In this document: piece after piece, positions 34,900 through 46,975 of the stretch
Layout: the number at the start of each line of letters is the position of its first letter
Numbering within the stretch: the first letter of the stretch is position 1
DNA from: Monosporascus cannonballus
Lineage: Eukaryota > Ascomycota > Sordariomycetes > Xylariales
Direction of reading: 5' to 3'
Assembly: GCA_004154925.1 (NCBI GenBank)
Contig: QJNS01000118.1
Location: forward strand, 4,822 to 68,821
DNA length: 64,000 nt
The notes under the pieces: generated by a model
Database searches by the model: none
Told to the model about the DNA's origin: nothing
What the model saw: the letters and a program-made list of their open reading frames with translations, nothing else
Made by a program: the position numbers and the translations under genes

Positions 34900-37800
34900 A
34901 AAATTAAAAAGAACTTTTAAAAAAGGTTTTAAACGCGACGATAAAAAATGTTAATAACTTTATCACTTTAGATATACGAATTAGAACGCACTGGTATACC
35001 GCAATAATGGACTGCGGAACTCTGGGCGGAAATTACATTACACTAGACGTGATTAATAAGCTTAAATTACCATAAAGATACAAATTAGAACCTTATATAA
35101 TAACAAATATCGAAAATTAGAAATTCGTCTACGATAACAGAAAAATTATACGCGAAATTAATTACCTTAAAATTTTTGTCAAAAGACGACATTAAACGGT
35201 TAATTTCGACATCGTTTTAAAAATTACGATATAATCTTAAGATTACCATGGATACGCCAGTACGGAATTTTGATTAATAGCGGAATTAACTAAATAAAGT
35301 TCATTTTATTCCTTATTAACAAACAAAAGGAAAAAAAATTAAAATCTGAATATTCGATTAATAATAACGACAAATACAAACATAAAGATACGATAAATAC
35401 CTTACCACCTAAAAAAACAAAACACACAAAAAAAAACGGATATTAAAAAAAATATGATGTATCGTTATTACCATCAAAACAAAATTAAGGCAACTGAATA
35501 ACGATTTAAAATAATAAAAACAGCAACCTTAAAAATCAGAAAATTTAACCAATATATTACCACAATACCATAGATATAAGTAACTTTTTAAAAAGGAACT
35601 CGATACGAAATTATCGGAACATAGCAAATAAAATTATGAAATAATCCTTAAAAAAAGATCTTCGACAAAACCCTACCCTATTTACAATCTTAATAAAAAC
35701 GAATTACGCACTTTCAGAAAATACCTAGAAAATCGGTTACAAAAAAAATAAATTCGACTTTCGAAATTACCAGCAAAATATCCGATATTTTTCGTACCTA
35801 AAAAAAATGGGAAATTACAACTTATAATTAATTATCAATAATTAAATAACGTTATTATCAAAAATCGAATATTATTATCTTTAATTACGGAAATAAAAAA
35901 CTGATTTTACGGAATCAAATAATTTATAATATTCGATCTTAAAAATGGATATAATTTTATTAGGATTAAAAAAAATACAAATAAAAAATAACTTTTAAAA
36001 CGAAATAAGGATTATTTAAGTATTTGGTTATACTAATAAAACTTACGAACGTACTAATAACCTTCTAACAGATAGTAAATTATATACTACGAAAATACCT
36101 TAATATTTTCATTATTTATTATTTTAATAATATTTTCATCTTTTCGGAAATAAAAAAAACATACGCAAGATACGTTTATAAAATTCTTTAAGTTTTACAA
36201 AACGCAAGGTTACTTATTAATACGGAAAAAAGTTAATTTTATATATAGAAAATAAAATATCTGGGACATATTATTACCTTAGGATATATCAAAATAAACC
36301 CCAAGAAAATCGCTGTAATTATAAAATAACAAACGCTAACAATAGTTAAAAAAGTATAGGCATTCTTTAAATTCGCCAATTACTACAGAAAGTTTATTCG
36401 AAACTTTAATAAGATAATTATATCTTTAACAAATCTCATAAAGAAAAAAAAAGGAATTCAAATAGATGCCAAATACGGAAAAAACATTTTAAGATATTAA
36501 GAATGTAATGACCAGCGAACTAGTACTAATTATATATAATTCAAAACCGCTTCGTTAAACTAAAAACCGATATTTCGGATTACGCATTAAACGTAATAAT
36601 CGGATAACGAAATAATTAAGGCAAAATATACCTTATTATATTCTTTTCGTATAAGTTAAAAGGAGCCGAGCTTAATTACGGCATTTTAGATAAGAAATTT
36701 ATGGCCATTATTATGGCATTTCGGAAGTTCAGGTATTTTTTAAAAGGAAATTTGCACCAGGTTAAAGTTTATACGGATTATCAAAATCTTACCTAATTTA
36801 TTACGACCAAAAAACTTACAGAACGATAACTTCGTTACGTAGAAAAATTGGCGAATTTCGACTTCGCTATTATTTACAAGAAAAATTTAAAAAACGACAA
36901 AGCAAATATTTTAAATAAGCAATTAAATTTCGAAAAAAATTAATCAAAATTAGCTATATAATTTTTGATATCATTATGAAAAGATATTTATGTTTACGAA
37001 AAATTGCGACGATTCGGGCAGTACCTAATAACATATATCAGAAAATCCAATAATATAACGATAATCTCCTAAAAAACCAAAAAACGGATAAAATATAAAT
37101 ATTAAAAAAATATTAAAAGGATTTAATACAAAAAATATACGAATATTAATTATACGGATATCCAGGGATTTACAAAACCCTAAAATAACTTTAGCGCATA
37201 TATTTTTTTCTTAAAATAAAATTAACGGTATAAAAAATTATATAATAATACAATATTTGCGCCAGAGCAAAGATTTAACGATATAAACCATACGGAAAAT
37301 TACAGCCATTATTAATCATAAAGTAATTATAATATTTAATTATATTCGACTTTATTATTAAATTTTTTATGTCAAAAAATCCAGTTACAAAAATACATTA
37401 TAATAATATTTTCGTAATCGTTAACCGATTTACAACATTTTCTTATTTGTTACCATAGTATAAGGATATAAATGCCGAACAATTAATATATTTTTTTTTT
37501 CAGAAAAACTTTTAATATATGCGGATTATTAATAAAAATTATATTAAATAAAAGATCGATATTTGCATTTAAATTTTGGCAAAGCCTAATAACATAAATC
37601 GGCCTAAATCACAAATTATTTAACGTATTTAAATCTTAAATAAATAAATAAACAAAACAAATAAATTAAACCTTAAAAATTTATTTACGATATTATATTA
37701 ATTACGAACAAAATAATTAAATTAAAAAATTACTAATCGCATAATTAACTTATAATACCAACTATTATAAAAATATTAAGATAATACTTATAAACGTAAA

Positions 37801-38370
37801 TTTTGATTTTATTCCAAAAATTTATAGAAAAACGCGCAATGACGGTTTAATTAATATCAAAATAATCCTTGCGTTAAAACAATTACGATAATTATATTAA
37901 AAATTAAAATTAAAATTAAAATTCGTACAAAATCAAATAAACAAATATTATAACCAAAAAAAGTTAAAAAATTAATTTTCGAAAAAAAGAAAATAATTTT
38001 TTTATTACAAAAAATATTTAAATAAAGCAACTTAATCAAAAATTCGATTTTAAATATATCGGTCCATACAAAATCGCCAAAAGAAATTTCAGAAAATAAT
38101 TATTAATTAAAATTTCTATTAAAAATTAAACTTTATTTAAGTTTTTTACGTTTTTTTATTCGAATTAATAACAAATATGATTAAGGTATATACGATATAG
38201 GATAATATAAAAATGGAAAATAAATAAATATACGAAATGGAGAAAATTTTCGATATGCAAAAACAAAATAAACTTATCTAGTACCTAATTAAATGGAAAA
38301 AATACCTAAATTCCGAAAACACCTAAGAATCTGCCAAAAGTCTTATTAGCGTTTAACGCCTATTAAAAAA
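34900..38370 (+). pseudogene. decayed pol of element A (PR, RT, RNase H, INT, chromodomain)
   Basis: Protease: MDCGTLGGNYITLDVI from 35007. RT: KKNGKLQLIINY near 35806, FDLKNGYNFIRI near 35932, and the active site at about 36117-36149 reading YYFNNIFIFSE, where the catalytic Asp pair is now Asn-Asn. RNase H traces lie around 36600-36900. Integrase core: FMSKNPVTKIHYNNIFVIVN near 37370 and KDINAEQLIYFFF near 37468. Chromodomain: YEMEKIFDMQKQNKLI, then YLIKWKKYLNSENT near 38233-38322, with Trp codons turned to stop. The polyprotein cannot be made. Confidence 0.85.
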
Positions 38371-38971
38371 CTTTTATTAATAATGGCAGAACCACCCGAA
38401 ATAATGGCATCCCAATTTACGAAATCCAAAAAGGGAAATCCTTAATTTACCATATTCCAATTAATAACGTCCACCTTTTTTAAAGTCTGAACCTTAATTA
38501 CGGATTCCGATTTTAATTACGTAAAATCGTTAAAATTATTTAAAGATTAAAAGGTACAATTAACAAATTTCGTACCTTAAAATTAATGGTACTGGCGCTA
38601 ATGACGTATACAAAAAAAACGCGCCAAAATTTCAAATAAAAATTTTTCGGCCGTTAATTTTTCCTTTTTTAATTTTTTCGATTTTGCGATATGGCGATTA
38701 ATTATAGAAATAGGGATTTTTGCCTCGTTATACGAATAACTTTAACGGATATATTTCTTATAACGAAAACCCTATTTATTATTTGGCAATTAAGCTGCCA
38801 AATAAAATAAAAAGAATAAAATATTGCGTTAAAACTTTCTAATTTAATTAAATTAGCTAAGGCAAGTCGTTATTCGGATTTGCGAAAACGACGTTTGGAT
38901 ATACCGGAAAACATATTAAAGGTATGTAGAAAAAACTTACTAAAAAAAAGGAAATCTTAGAGATAAGATTT

Positions 38972-39391
38972 TGTAACGAACCTGTCATACATCCACCTGG
39001 AGGTATAAGCAATATCCGAAAAGAGTTCTTGATTTGCAGGTAACAATAAGGCGAAAAATGATTTAATGGTCTATTCGTTAAAAAGATTTAAAAACTTTTC
39101 CCTTAATTAGAAAACGGTATAATTACCTCTTAATTAAGAACTTAAATTGATAGCTAAGAAGCGAAAATTAAGTAGGTACTATTTATATAAAAAACCGATT
39201 TATTATATATCCCAATTTCTTTAAAGTAAGTATATTATGGATTTACGTAATCTATATAATTTAATCAATTTATCAAATTACTTAAATCACATTAATTAAG
39301 CCAAGAACTTCCTCCGGAATTTAGCCGTAAAAGATCTGTACTAATCCTAAAAACTAGTTCCCTCGAAATAAGAACCCCTGTTCCTATAACA
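38972..39391 (-). repeat. 3' LTR of element B
   Basis: Plus-strand text begins TGTAACGAACC and ends CTGTTCCTATAACA. It is the same length as the partner within one base and differs mainly by C/T and G/A changes. It is unrelated in sequence to the LTR of element A. Confidence 0.9.
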
Positions 39392-39589
39392 TTATTTCCC
39401 TTTTCTAAGGATCTTTGTCCCAAAGATAAAAACCGTAAGTAATCCTTTTTTATTTGCTGGAAAAAGTCCTGGGAAATTTCCTTACTGATTTTATTATAAT
39501 AGGCCGCATTTAAAAAGAAAAAAAAAACCTTATTTAAACCAATACGAAGCGCGTAATAACCGTGCAAATTTTATCGAAAAGTTTGGTTC

Positions 39590-40135
39590 TAACGTTATTC
39601 CTTATTTAAATTATGTTCGTTTTGGGGAATTCGATTGTTTTTACGTAATCGATATCCCAAGTTGTGGTTGTTGTATTCGTCGCCAGCGTTCGGCTTGCAA
39701 TATCTTAGACATGAATTCTTTGGCGAAAATCGGGGAAGAACGCGAACGCCTGCAAAAAGAATAGCGCGAAATGGAGAACAAATTGATAAAATTTCTGGGT
39801 CGATTAAAACGTTTACGTCTTTAGCAAAACGTTTTGCAAAAAAAGGCCTTCGCCATTTTAAAAAAAGGTTATAAATTGGACTAATTAGAAAAATAGGAAA
39901 AATTAGAGGAAGAATAGCGACGTATGGAAGCAAAGCAAGCATAGCTTATTTCCGAGATAGACGTTATCGCGGAAATGTTTACTTCCTTCGATTAGAACGT
40001 TGCGGGTTTGGATTTGAACGGAGGACCGTTATTATTTGCGACCTTGGCTGTATTGGAAACGGTCGGTTAGGATTCTGGCGGTAGAACGTTTTAATTAGGT
40101 CCATCGTATTCGTTAAGTGGTTAAATGGTTTTTAC
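39590..40135 (+). pseudogene. antisense coding trace inside element B (Cys cluster plus coiled coil)
   Basis: On the strand opposite to B's gag-pol, one plus-strand frame reads SCGCCIRRQRSAC near 39660-39700, then a Glu/Lys/Leu-rich coiled-coil stretch (GEERERLQKE, REMENKLIKFLGRLKRL, EKLEEE), then a Gly/Leu-rich tail to about 40130. The interruptions are TAG and TAA where Gln codons would fit, as expected from C-to-T mutation. The short antisense ORF between the integrase end and the 3' LTR looks like an accessory protein gene. The Cys motif C-x-C-C-x6-C suggests metal binding. No function is known to me. Confidence 0.55.
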
Positions 40136-43100
40136 GTATTTTCTTTATATAAATATCTTTCCTATTTAATTAAGTACTGGATTTTGTTTTTAATTATTCT
40201 GGAATCCAGTATTCGTTTAACTTTATATTCGTTTAAATCTTTTTCGAATTTTAAGTCTATTTTTAACGGGGCGTTTTTGGGTGCTAATTTAAGCAAAAAG
40301 ATATGGAAAACAGGGTGTATTTTTATGTTTTTGGGTAGCGACAGTCGGTAATTGATCTTGGAAATAATTTCCTTAACCTTAAACGGGCCAAGTTTCTTAA
40401 AATTAAGCTTGTTATTAAGTTTTTTCGTTTTGATTTGTAAAATATTCGAAATCGCATTTTGTTTTTAACGTAATAAGTAAACCTTATTTTTTTTCGTTAA
40501 AATTAATCCTTTAATTTTTTTTTGTTATAATATTAGGTTATCCGTTATTAAAGGAATTATAATTTATTTTGGAAACGGATTTGAATTATTTTGATCTTTA
40601 TCGTTAATATCTTTGCTTTTGGAGTAATCGTAATAATTTTTAATACCTTGTTAAATAATTATTTAAGTCGTTTTATTTTTGTATCGTATCCGTACATAAT
40701 TATATAAGGAAATATGCCTATATTTTCGTTAATAAATATGTTGTAAGCGATTTGTACTAGGGGTAAAAGCTTTACCTAATTATTTTGTTAATAATTAACA
40801 TAATTTCGAAAGTATTGTTCCAAAATCTGATTAAATCGTTCTGTTTATTTATTTGTTTAAGGATGATACGCTGTCGAGAACTTAAGCTTAGTACTAATTT
40901 ATTTAAAAAAAACTGGTACCGAATTTTAAAGTAAAAAATGTATTTCGATCGGAAATAATCTTTTTTGATATTCCGTATTTGTTAAAGTAATATCTGATAA
41001 AGGCATAAGCTAATTATTCTGCCGTTATATTTCCTTTAAAAGGTAAAAAATACCTATATTTGGTAAATTTGTTAATAATTACCTATATTCCGTTATATTT
41101 AATTCCAGTGACTGAGTTTTTAAATGGAGATAAATTAATAATAAAATCCTAAATTATGGTATTCCATACCTTGTCTGGAATATTAATGGGTTGCAGTAAC
41201 CCGTAAGGCTTATAGCGTACTGCCTTAGCCTTATTGCAAATATTGCAATCCTTAATTATTTTTTTAATTATTCGTCGTAACTTTAAAAAGTTATATTTTT
41301 CTTATAATTGTCTAATAATCTTAAAGATTTCTTAATATCCGTATAAGGGATTTTCGTAAAATTCCTTTATAAATTGTTTTTGTTAATCCTTAAGAATATA
41401 AATTTTGCCATGGTATAATAACTGGTTTTTTAATTATCCTTTTAGCTGTTAAACCTTTTTCTGTTTTTCTGTATTGTAAAAATTCCGAAACCATATTAAA
41501 AATTCGGAAATTAGCTTTTTTACCATTTTATACAACTGTATGGTACCGTCCTTATTATATTATAATATCTGCATGCTTTTTTTGGGAACCTTGGAATCGT
41601 AATCTTTTTTCCAACTAAAAATATCCGTTTGGATATTTTCTTTTCCTTTAATGTAATATATCCTAAAGTTAAATCTGGACAAAAAAATTATTTATTTTTC
41701 ATGTCGTTTATTTAATTTTTAAGCTTTCATAAATTGCGTAAAATTTTTATGATCAAAATAAATATCGAAATTTTTTTTTATCTTATTAAGATATAATTCC
41801 TATTTTTTAAAAACGTTAATAATTACTAATAACTTTTTATCGTAAATTTAATATTTAAATTTTACGTTTCGAAATGCTTTTAAGTAATAAGCCATTAAGT
41901 ATTATTTGCCGTTATTTTTTTATTGCTTTAATATTACGCCTAGGGCATATTTTAAAACGTTTATTTTTAAGTATTTTTTTTATTTAGGTTTAACATTTTT
42001 ATTATTAATCCGTTAATAATTGCTTTTTTCAGTTTTCGAAATACCTTTTTTGCTTCCTCTAAAAGTTCGAATTTTTTTCCGACGTACTTTTTGGTAATAA
42101 ATTTCGTTAATAATTTAATAATATCTCCGTATTTCTTAATTAAATTATATACGTATTCCGTAAATCCTAAGATCTGTCGGATATTTATAACGGTCGCCTT
42201 ATCGGGGATAAACCAATCCTTAATTGCTTCCAACTTAGAACGTTAAATTTGAATTTGGCCTAAAGTAAAAATAAATCCCAGAAAATTTAATTTCTATATA
42301 TGTTATATACTTTTAGCAGGATTAATTCGAATATTTGCTTCGTTTAAAATCCTAAGCATTTAGGTTACGTACCTTTTATATTCTTTTAAAGTTTCCGAAT
42401 AAATAAGGATATCGTCGAGGTAGACAAATACGAATTTATCTAGAAATTATCGGAAAATAATTATAATTAAATTTTGGAAATTAGCGGGGGCATTAATAAA
42501 TCCCATTAATATTACTTTATATTCGTAAAATCCGTACATTGTTTTAAACATTATTTTCTATTTTTTTTCCTTTGGCTTTTCGGATATAATAATAGCTATT
42601 ACGAAAATCAAATACTATAAATTATTTAGCTTTATTAACGTTTTCTTTTAAAGTATTTATAAATATTAAGGGGTATTTATTTTTAATTATGATATTGTTT
42701 AATTATTTATAATCGATTACTTTTCGGTAAATAGGATTTCCGTTTTCGTCGATCTTTTATTTGTTATCCTTGGTTTTTGGTACCATAAGAACAAAGTATC
42801 CAATAGGGAAATTAAAAAACTGGATATATCCTTTCTTTAGATTTAATTATATGCTTTTCTATAAGGCCTTTAATTTTTCTAGGTTCATATAGTAAATTTT
42901 GTAAAACTTAAAATATTATCTTTCCTTAATGGATATCCGATAATCCTATTAATCATATAACGGTAATTCGTAATTTTCTTTATTTTTAAGTAATCGCTTA
43001 AATCTTTAATATTCCGGAAATATTATAAAAAATTAATTAAGAATCCGTATTTCCTTAATAACATAGTAAATATCTCGATTATCCTTTTTTAATATTTTGT

Positions 43101-43420
43101 TTTTCTAAAAGAATATTCGTTTTCTTTAATTAATCCGTAAGTTGCTAAAGCAGAACTAAGGTATTCCCAGGATGATGTTATGTCCGGAGATATCGGCAAT
43201 ATCCAGCAAAACGCATTTTTGGTATCTTTGAATTTGTACTAAGAATTCTTTAGTTTCTCGAAAGATTCGTTTACTTTCGTATATAAATAAGTTTCCGTTT
43301 ATTATATATAATTTATAAATCTTTAACTTATATCTCTAGGGAATCTGATATTTTTCTGCTGTTGCAAAGGAAATAAAATTACCTTTTGCGCCGGAATTAA
43401 TCATAACTTTAAATGTTTTA
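40090..43420 (-). pseudogene. pol of element B (PR, RT, RNase H, INT, chromodomain)
   Basis: Protease motif INSGAKGNFISFATAEKYQ near 43370. RT active site FVYLDDILIYSE, with both Asp codons intact at 42411-42416. RNase H/connection region at 42233-41967 is open for 88 codons (EAIKDWFIP, ILGFTEYVYNLIKKY). Integrase: zinc-motif CNICNKAKA near 41240, core WDFI-like stretch (Trp lost to stop), NKFTKYRYFLPFKGNITAE, ISDRNTFFTLKFG. Chromodomain: ILDSRIIKNKIQYLIK, RYLYKENT and NHLTN at about 40220-40110. Stops are scattered, mostly at Trp and Gln positions. Confidence 0.85.
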
Positions 43421-44399
43421 TTTTTATATTAAAAAAAAATCTCGATTTAACTGCGCATTCCTTTTGTCGCTTTATATAAGGTTTTATAAATTAAGGCTCC
43501 TTAATACCTTAGTTTCGAAAGCCTTTATAATTTTTTAATTTCTGATTTTTTCCATTTTAAACGAGCTTCTATTCGTAAGCTTTTCTAACAGCATATTTGG
43601 TACATTAATCGTTTTTATACCGGAACCATGTTTTTTTGCCGTACTTGCATTAAGGTTTCGAAATCGGATTTTTTTTCTGGCTTATTTTTAAGTTTTATGT
43701 TTTTTAAGTTATAAAATTAAAAAAATAATTTTCCGAAAAGGGTATTCCCATATCTAAGAGCTTATATTAGACGCAAAATATCGGAAAATAACATAAACAT
43801 CCTTGTAATATGGCCTTCTGATTCCGTTTTAACTCAGGATATAAGTAATAAGACTTAGGGTACTTTGGCCATCGGGGAATTTCAGCGCATCGGCATTTGT
43901 CGTTTAGTTCTGTAAATGTTTTTTCGTTTTATCCAGGCCAAAAGTTATTATTTTCTTTGGTTTTAAAATAAATAGGACAATCGTCGATATAACAAATAAT
44001 AAAATGCAGCAAATCGTAAAAGTTTACCGTTAATTCTTTTAGATAAATGGTATATTTTGGGAACTTACAGAGCTCCGGGGATAACTGTTTATGGTTGCTA
44101 ATATCTAGCCGAAATTAACCGTCCTCTATATGCATCTTACATTTTTTAAAATCAAGGTGGCACTGGTATCCTAGCTCTATGGCTATCCTGGAAACCGTTT
44201 ATCCTAAATAGTACTTATAGGCTCTAACCTTAAAGTCCTAGTAAACGGAATAATTCTTATACTTTAAGTTATCGTTCTAAATTTGGGTGGTTATAATAAT
44301 AATGAATTCTAGCTAGAAAAAAGTTAAACTAATTTCTTTCTTTTCCTTTTTTACCTTACTGTCGGTTTCTTATTTAGCCGTTTTAACTTTTTTTTAAGG

Positions 44400-45620
44400 T
44401 TAAGAAATCTCTCCCTTTTTGGAGTTCCTCTTAACAAAGGAATAATATTCACTTTTAAAATACCCTTTTTTGCCACAATTAAAACATTTTATTTTAAACT
44501 TGTTTTTCTTAGGCTCCTTCGAAACGGAATTCGCTTTCTTCTAAGGCTTACCTTTATCCTTTTTATTCTGGCTCTTTAAGCCCTTATCGTCACCTCGTTT
44601 GCCGGTCCTTTTTTTCTTAAGGTACCGATTAAAGATACGACGGTCGGCGATAATAACCTTATTTATATATTTTATAAAAAATTTAATTTTAAATTCTTTA
44701 TATATCTTATCCTTAATTAAGGGCTTTAAGCTATCATAATAAGGATAAAATAACGTACTTTCCGGCAGATTTAAAATAACAGCCAGGCGGTTAAACTTAG
44801 TTATGTATTCGGCGGCTAACTTAATCTAATAAAGGAAATAAAATTGTTTAACCGTATCCTGTTTTTTATCGGGATTCCCGAATAAAACGCGTATTTTTTT
44901 TTAAAGTTCTTATAATCGCTAAAAATATAATTAATAAAATCCGATAATTTCTTAAGATAATTTTTTAAATAATCCCTTATAATAAGTTCGAACCATAAAA
45001 GAACTTTTCCGGTAAGTAATTAAAAAATGGCCATTATCTTCTAATAATCCTCCCTTAAAAAACTTTCATAAAATTTAAGGTATAATCTGGCCTGGACCAA
45101 AAATCCTTTTGGGTTCTTAAATCTATTATAAGGTTTTGGAAAATTTGGTTTATAACCTTTAACGTCCGGTATTTTATGGTAGCTAAAAAGCGGAACTATT
45201 CCTTCTCGTAATTAATTTACGCCAAATAAAGGTAAAATCGAAACTTTTTCCTGTATTTATTTCGTATTTAACAAAAGCGGTTAATAACTAACCCTTTGGT
45301 TTCGTCCTTTGGCAAAGCTAAATTAAGAAAAAGCCAGTTTTTTTCTCATAATAAATCGAATATTTTCCTTTTTCAAACTTTTAACTTCCCGAATTAGAAG
45401 GTTAAGCCTTTCGTCCGTAATAAATTTTTTTTCTTTGCCTTTTTAAACCTTAATCCCATATTTTTCCTCCGTTTCCTCCTTAACCTCCTTTTTCTTTTCC
45501 AATTCCTTTCTTTAAATTTCAATAATATCCTTAAAAGCCGGAATAAATTATTATTAGGGTTACGAAAATAATAAGCTTTCTTAAAATCGAATAATAAAGG
45601 GTACCATATTATCAATTAAT
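44400..45620 (-). pseudogene. gag of element B
   Basis: The minus strand reads a Lys/Arg-rich gag segment (RKRRLRRKRRKNMG near 45460) and a zinc knuckle CFNCGKKGYFKSEYY at about 44490-44445, where His and the last Cys have become Tyr. Upstream parts are AT-rich and only loosely gag-like. Confidence 0.65.
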
Positions 45621-45814
45621 TAAAAAACTTTTTTAATAAGGGGTAAATCGTCAAGTCTTATCAATAATACTTTACTGGCCAATAACGGGAATCGGATATA
45701 TTATTTATTTTTTGAACGTTATCCTATATTATTATCTGTATTAAGTTCAGAAAAGCTTATGCCCCAATTAGGCGATAAATCATTCGTCGGCTATTAATTA
45801 AGAAATTATCAAAA

Positions 45815-46233
45815 TATAACGAACCTATTATATATTTACTTGGAGATATAAATAATATCCGAAAAAGGTTTTTAATTTGCAGGTAATAATAAGGCGAAAA
45901 ATAATTTAGTAATTTATTCGTTAAAAAATTTAAAAACTTTTCCCTTAATTAGAAAATGGTATAATTACCTTTTAATTAAAAACTTAAATTAATAATTAAA
46001 AAGCGAAAATTAAATAAATATTATTTATATAAAAAACCGATTTATTATATATCCCAATTCCTTTAAAATAAGTATATTGTAAATCTACGTAATCTATATA
46101 ATTTGATTAATCCATTAGATCACTTAAATCACATCAATTAGGCCAAGAACTTCCTCCGGAGTTTAGCCGTAAGAGATCCGTGCTAGTCCCAAAAGCTGGT
46201 TCCCTCGAGACAGGAACCCCTGTTCCTATAACA
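45815..46233 (-). repeat. 5' LTR of element B
   Basis: Plus-strand text begins TATAACGAACC (TG turned to TA) and ends CTGTTCCTATAACA, directly followed by the GATTT duplication and then the last bases of element A. Confidence 0.9.
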
Positions 46234-46255
46234 GATTTTGGGAAAGGGAAGATCG

Positions 46256-46633
46256 TATTACGACCTAACAAGCCACGGCCTCCAGAAACGGTCGCAACAG
46301 GAAGGCCAAGAAAATTATGTAAATCAGGTTACGTAATGGATTACTAATTCACTAGTAGTAAGCTAATAAGCCGGATTACCAACTTATTGATAATAATCCA
46401 GCTAACGAAATAAAAATATATACGTTTATTAATTTTATAATTTAAATAATTTTAGCTTATAATATTTATTAATACCAAATACTTGTAATATAATATCGTT
46501 ACCTAAGGTACTTTTGGTATTACGAAACGTAATATATTATTATATTTATTGCTTAAATTCTTACGATACTTGTGCCAAGATAAACCCGTCGACTTAAGGT
46601 TTAATAGTTGGTTAAACCTTATAGCTCGTCACA
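46256..46633 (+). repeat. 3' LTR of element A
   Basis: Starts TATTACGACC (TG turned to TA) and ends GCTCGTCACA. It is 378 bp long, 35 bp shorter than the 5' LTR, because it has one fewer copy of the internal 35-bp tandem unit (46338-46372 and 46373-46399 present). Confidence 0.88.
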
Positions 46634-46680
46634 CTTACGTTTAATAGTTAGTTAAACCGCCTAGCCGTTACATTAACTAA
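46634..46680 (+). repeat. right part of the LTR interrupted by element A
   Basis: It begins with the second CTTAC and continues GTTTAATAGTTAGTTAAACC, then GCCGTTACA, exactly the tail missing from the repeat at 32385-32627. Joining the two restores an ordinary LTR end. Confidence 0.8.
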
Positions 46681-46734
46681 ATATAATTAAGTAATTAATT
46701 AAGTACGATTAAACATTTAGTTTAATTAAATATT

Positions 46735-46972
46735 ATTAAACAAAAACAAGTTAAATGCGTAAGAATAATAATATATAAATACGTTTATTTTTATAATTTA
46801 AATAATTTTAACTTGTAATAAAATATCGTTACCTAAAATCCCCTTAGTATTACGACATGTAACCAATTACTATATCCATTATTCAGAATCCCACGATATT
46901 TCTGCTAACATAAACCCGTACGACTTAGGTTTAATAGTTGGTTAAACCGTTTAGCCGTCATACTTACGACCA
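46735..46972 (+). repeat. partial LTR, plus orientation (3' part)
   Basis: Matches the last half of the element A LTR: ATATAAATACGTTTATTT, CTTGTAATAAAATATCGTTACC, TCTGCTAACATAAACCCGT, ACGACTTAGGTTTAATAGTT. The head is missing. It lies directly next to an LTR head in the opposite orientation. Confidence 0.75.
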
Positions 46973-46975
46973 GTA

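Larger units (their letters stand above)
38972..46233 (-). mobile_element. Ty3/gypsy chromodomain retrotransposon, element B, nested in A
   Basis: The LTRs at 38972-39391 and 45815-46233 (420 and 419 bp) lie in direct repeat, and the target duplication GATTT flanks them (38967-38971 and 46234-46238). Coding runs on the minus strand, so the right LTR is the 5' one. Order: gag with zinc knuckle (about 45600-44400), protease (about 43400), RT (about 42900-42300), RNase H (about 42230-41600), integrase (about 41300-40300), chromodomain (about 40240-40090). An antisense coding trace sits next to the 3' LTR. B inserted about 20 bp before the 3' LTR of A, in opposite orientation. It is less mutated than A but still carries stops. 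Confidence 0.92.
32628..46633 (+). mobile_element. Ty3/gypsy chromodomain retrotransposon, element A (RIP-mutated, interrupted)
   Basis: The element is bounded by LTRs 32628-33040 and 46256-46633 and by the target duplication CTTAC (32623-32627 and 46634-46638). Five bases is usual for Ty3/gypsy. Without the inserted element B it would be about 6.7 kb. Order on the plus strand: gag (about 33100-33950), protease (about 35000), reverse transcriptase (about 35800-36150), RNase H, integrase (about 37250-37810) and chromodomain (about 38215-38345). A purine tract (GGGAAAGGGAAG) lies directly before the 3' LTR. Reading frames are full of stops from G-to-A changes. No primer-binding site complementary to a tRNA is evident after the 5' LTR, so priming is unresolved. 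Confidence 0.92.
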
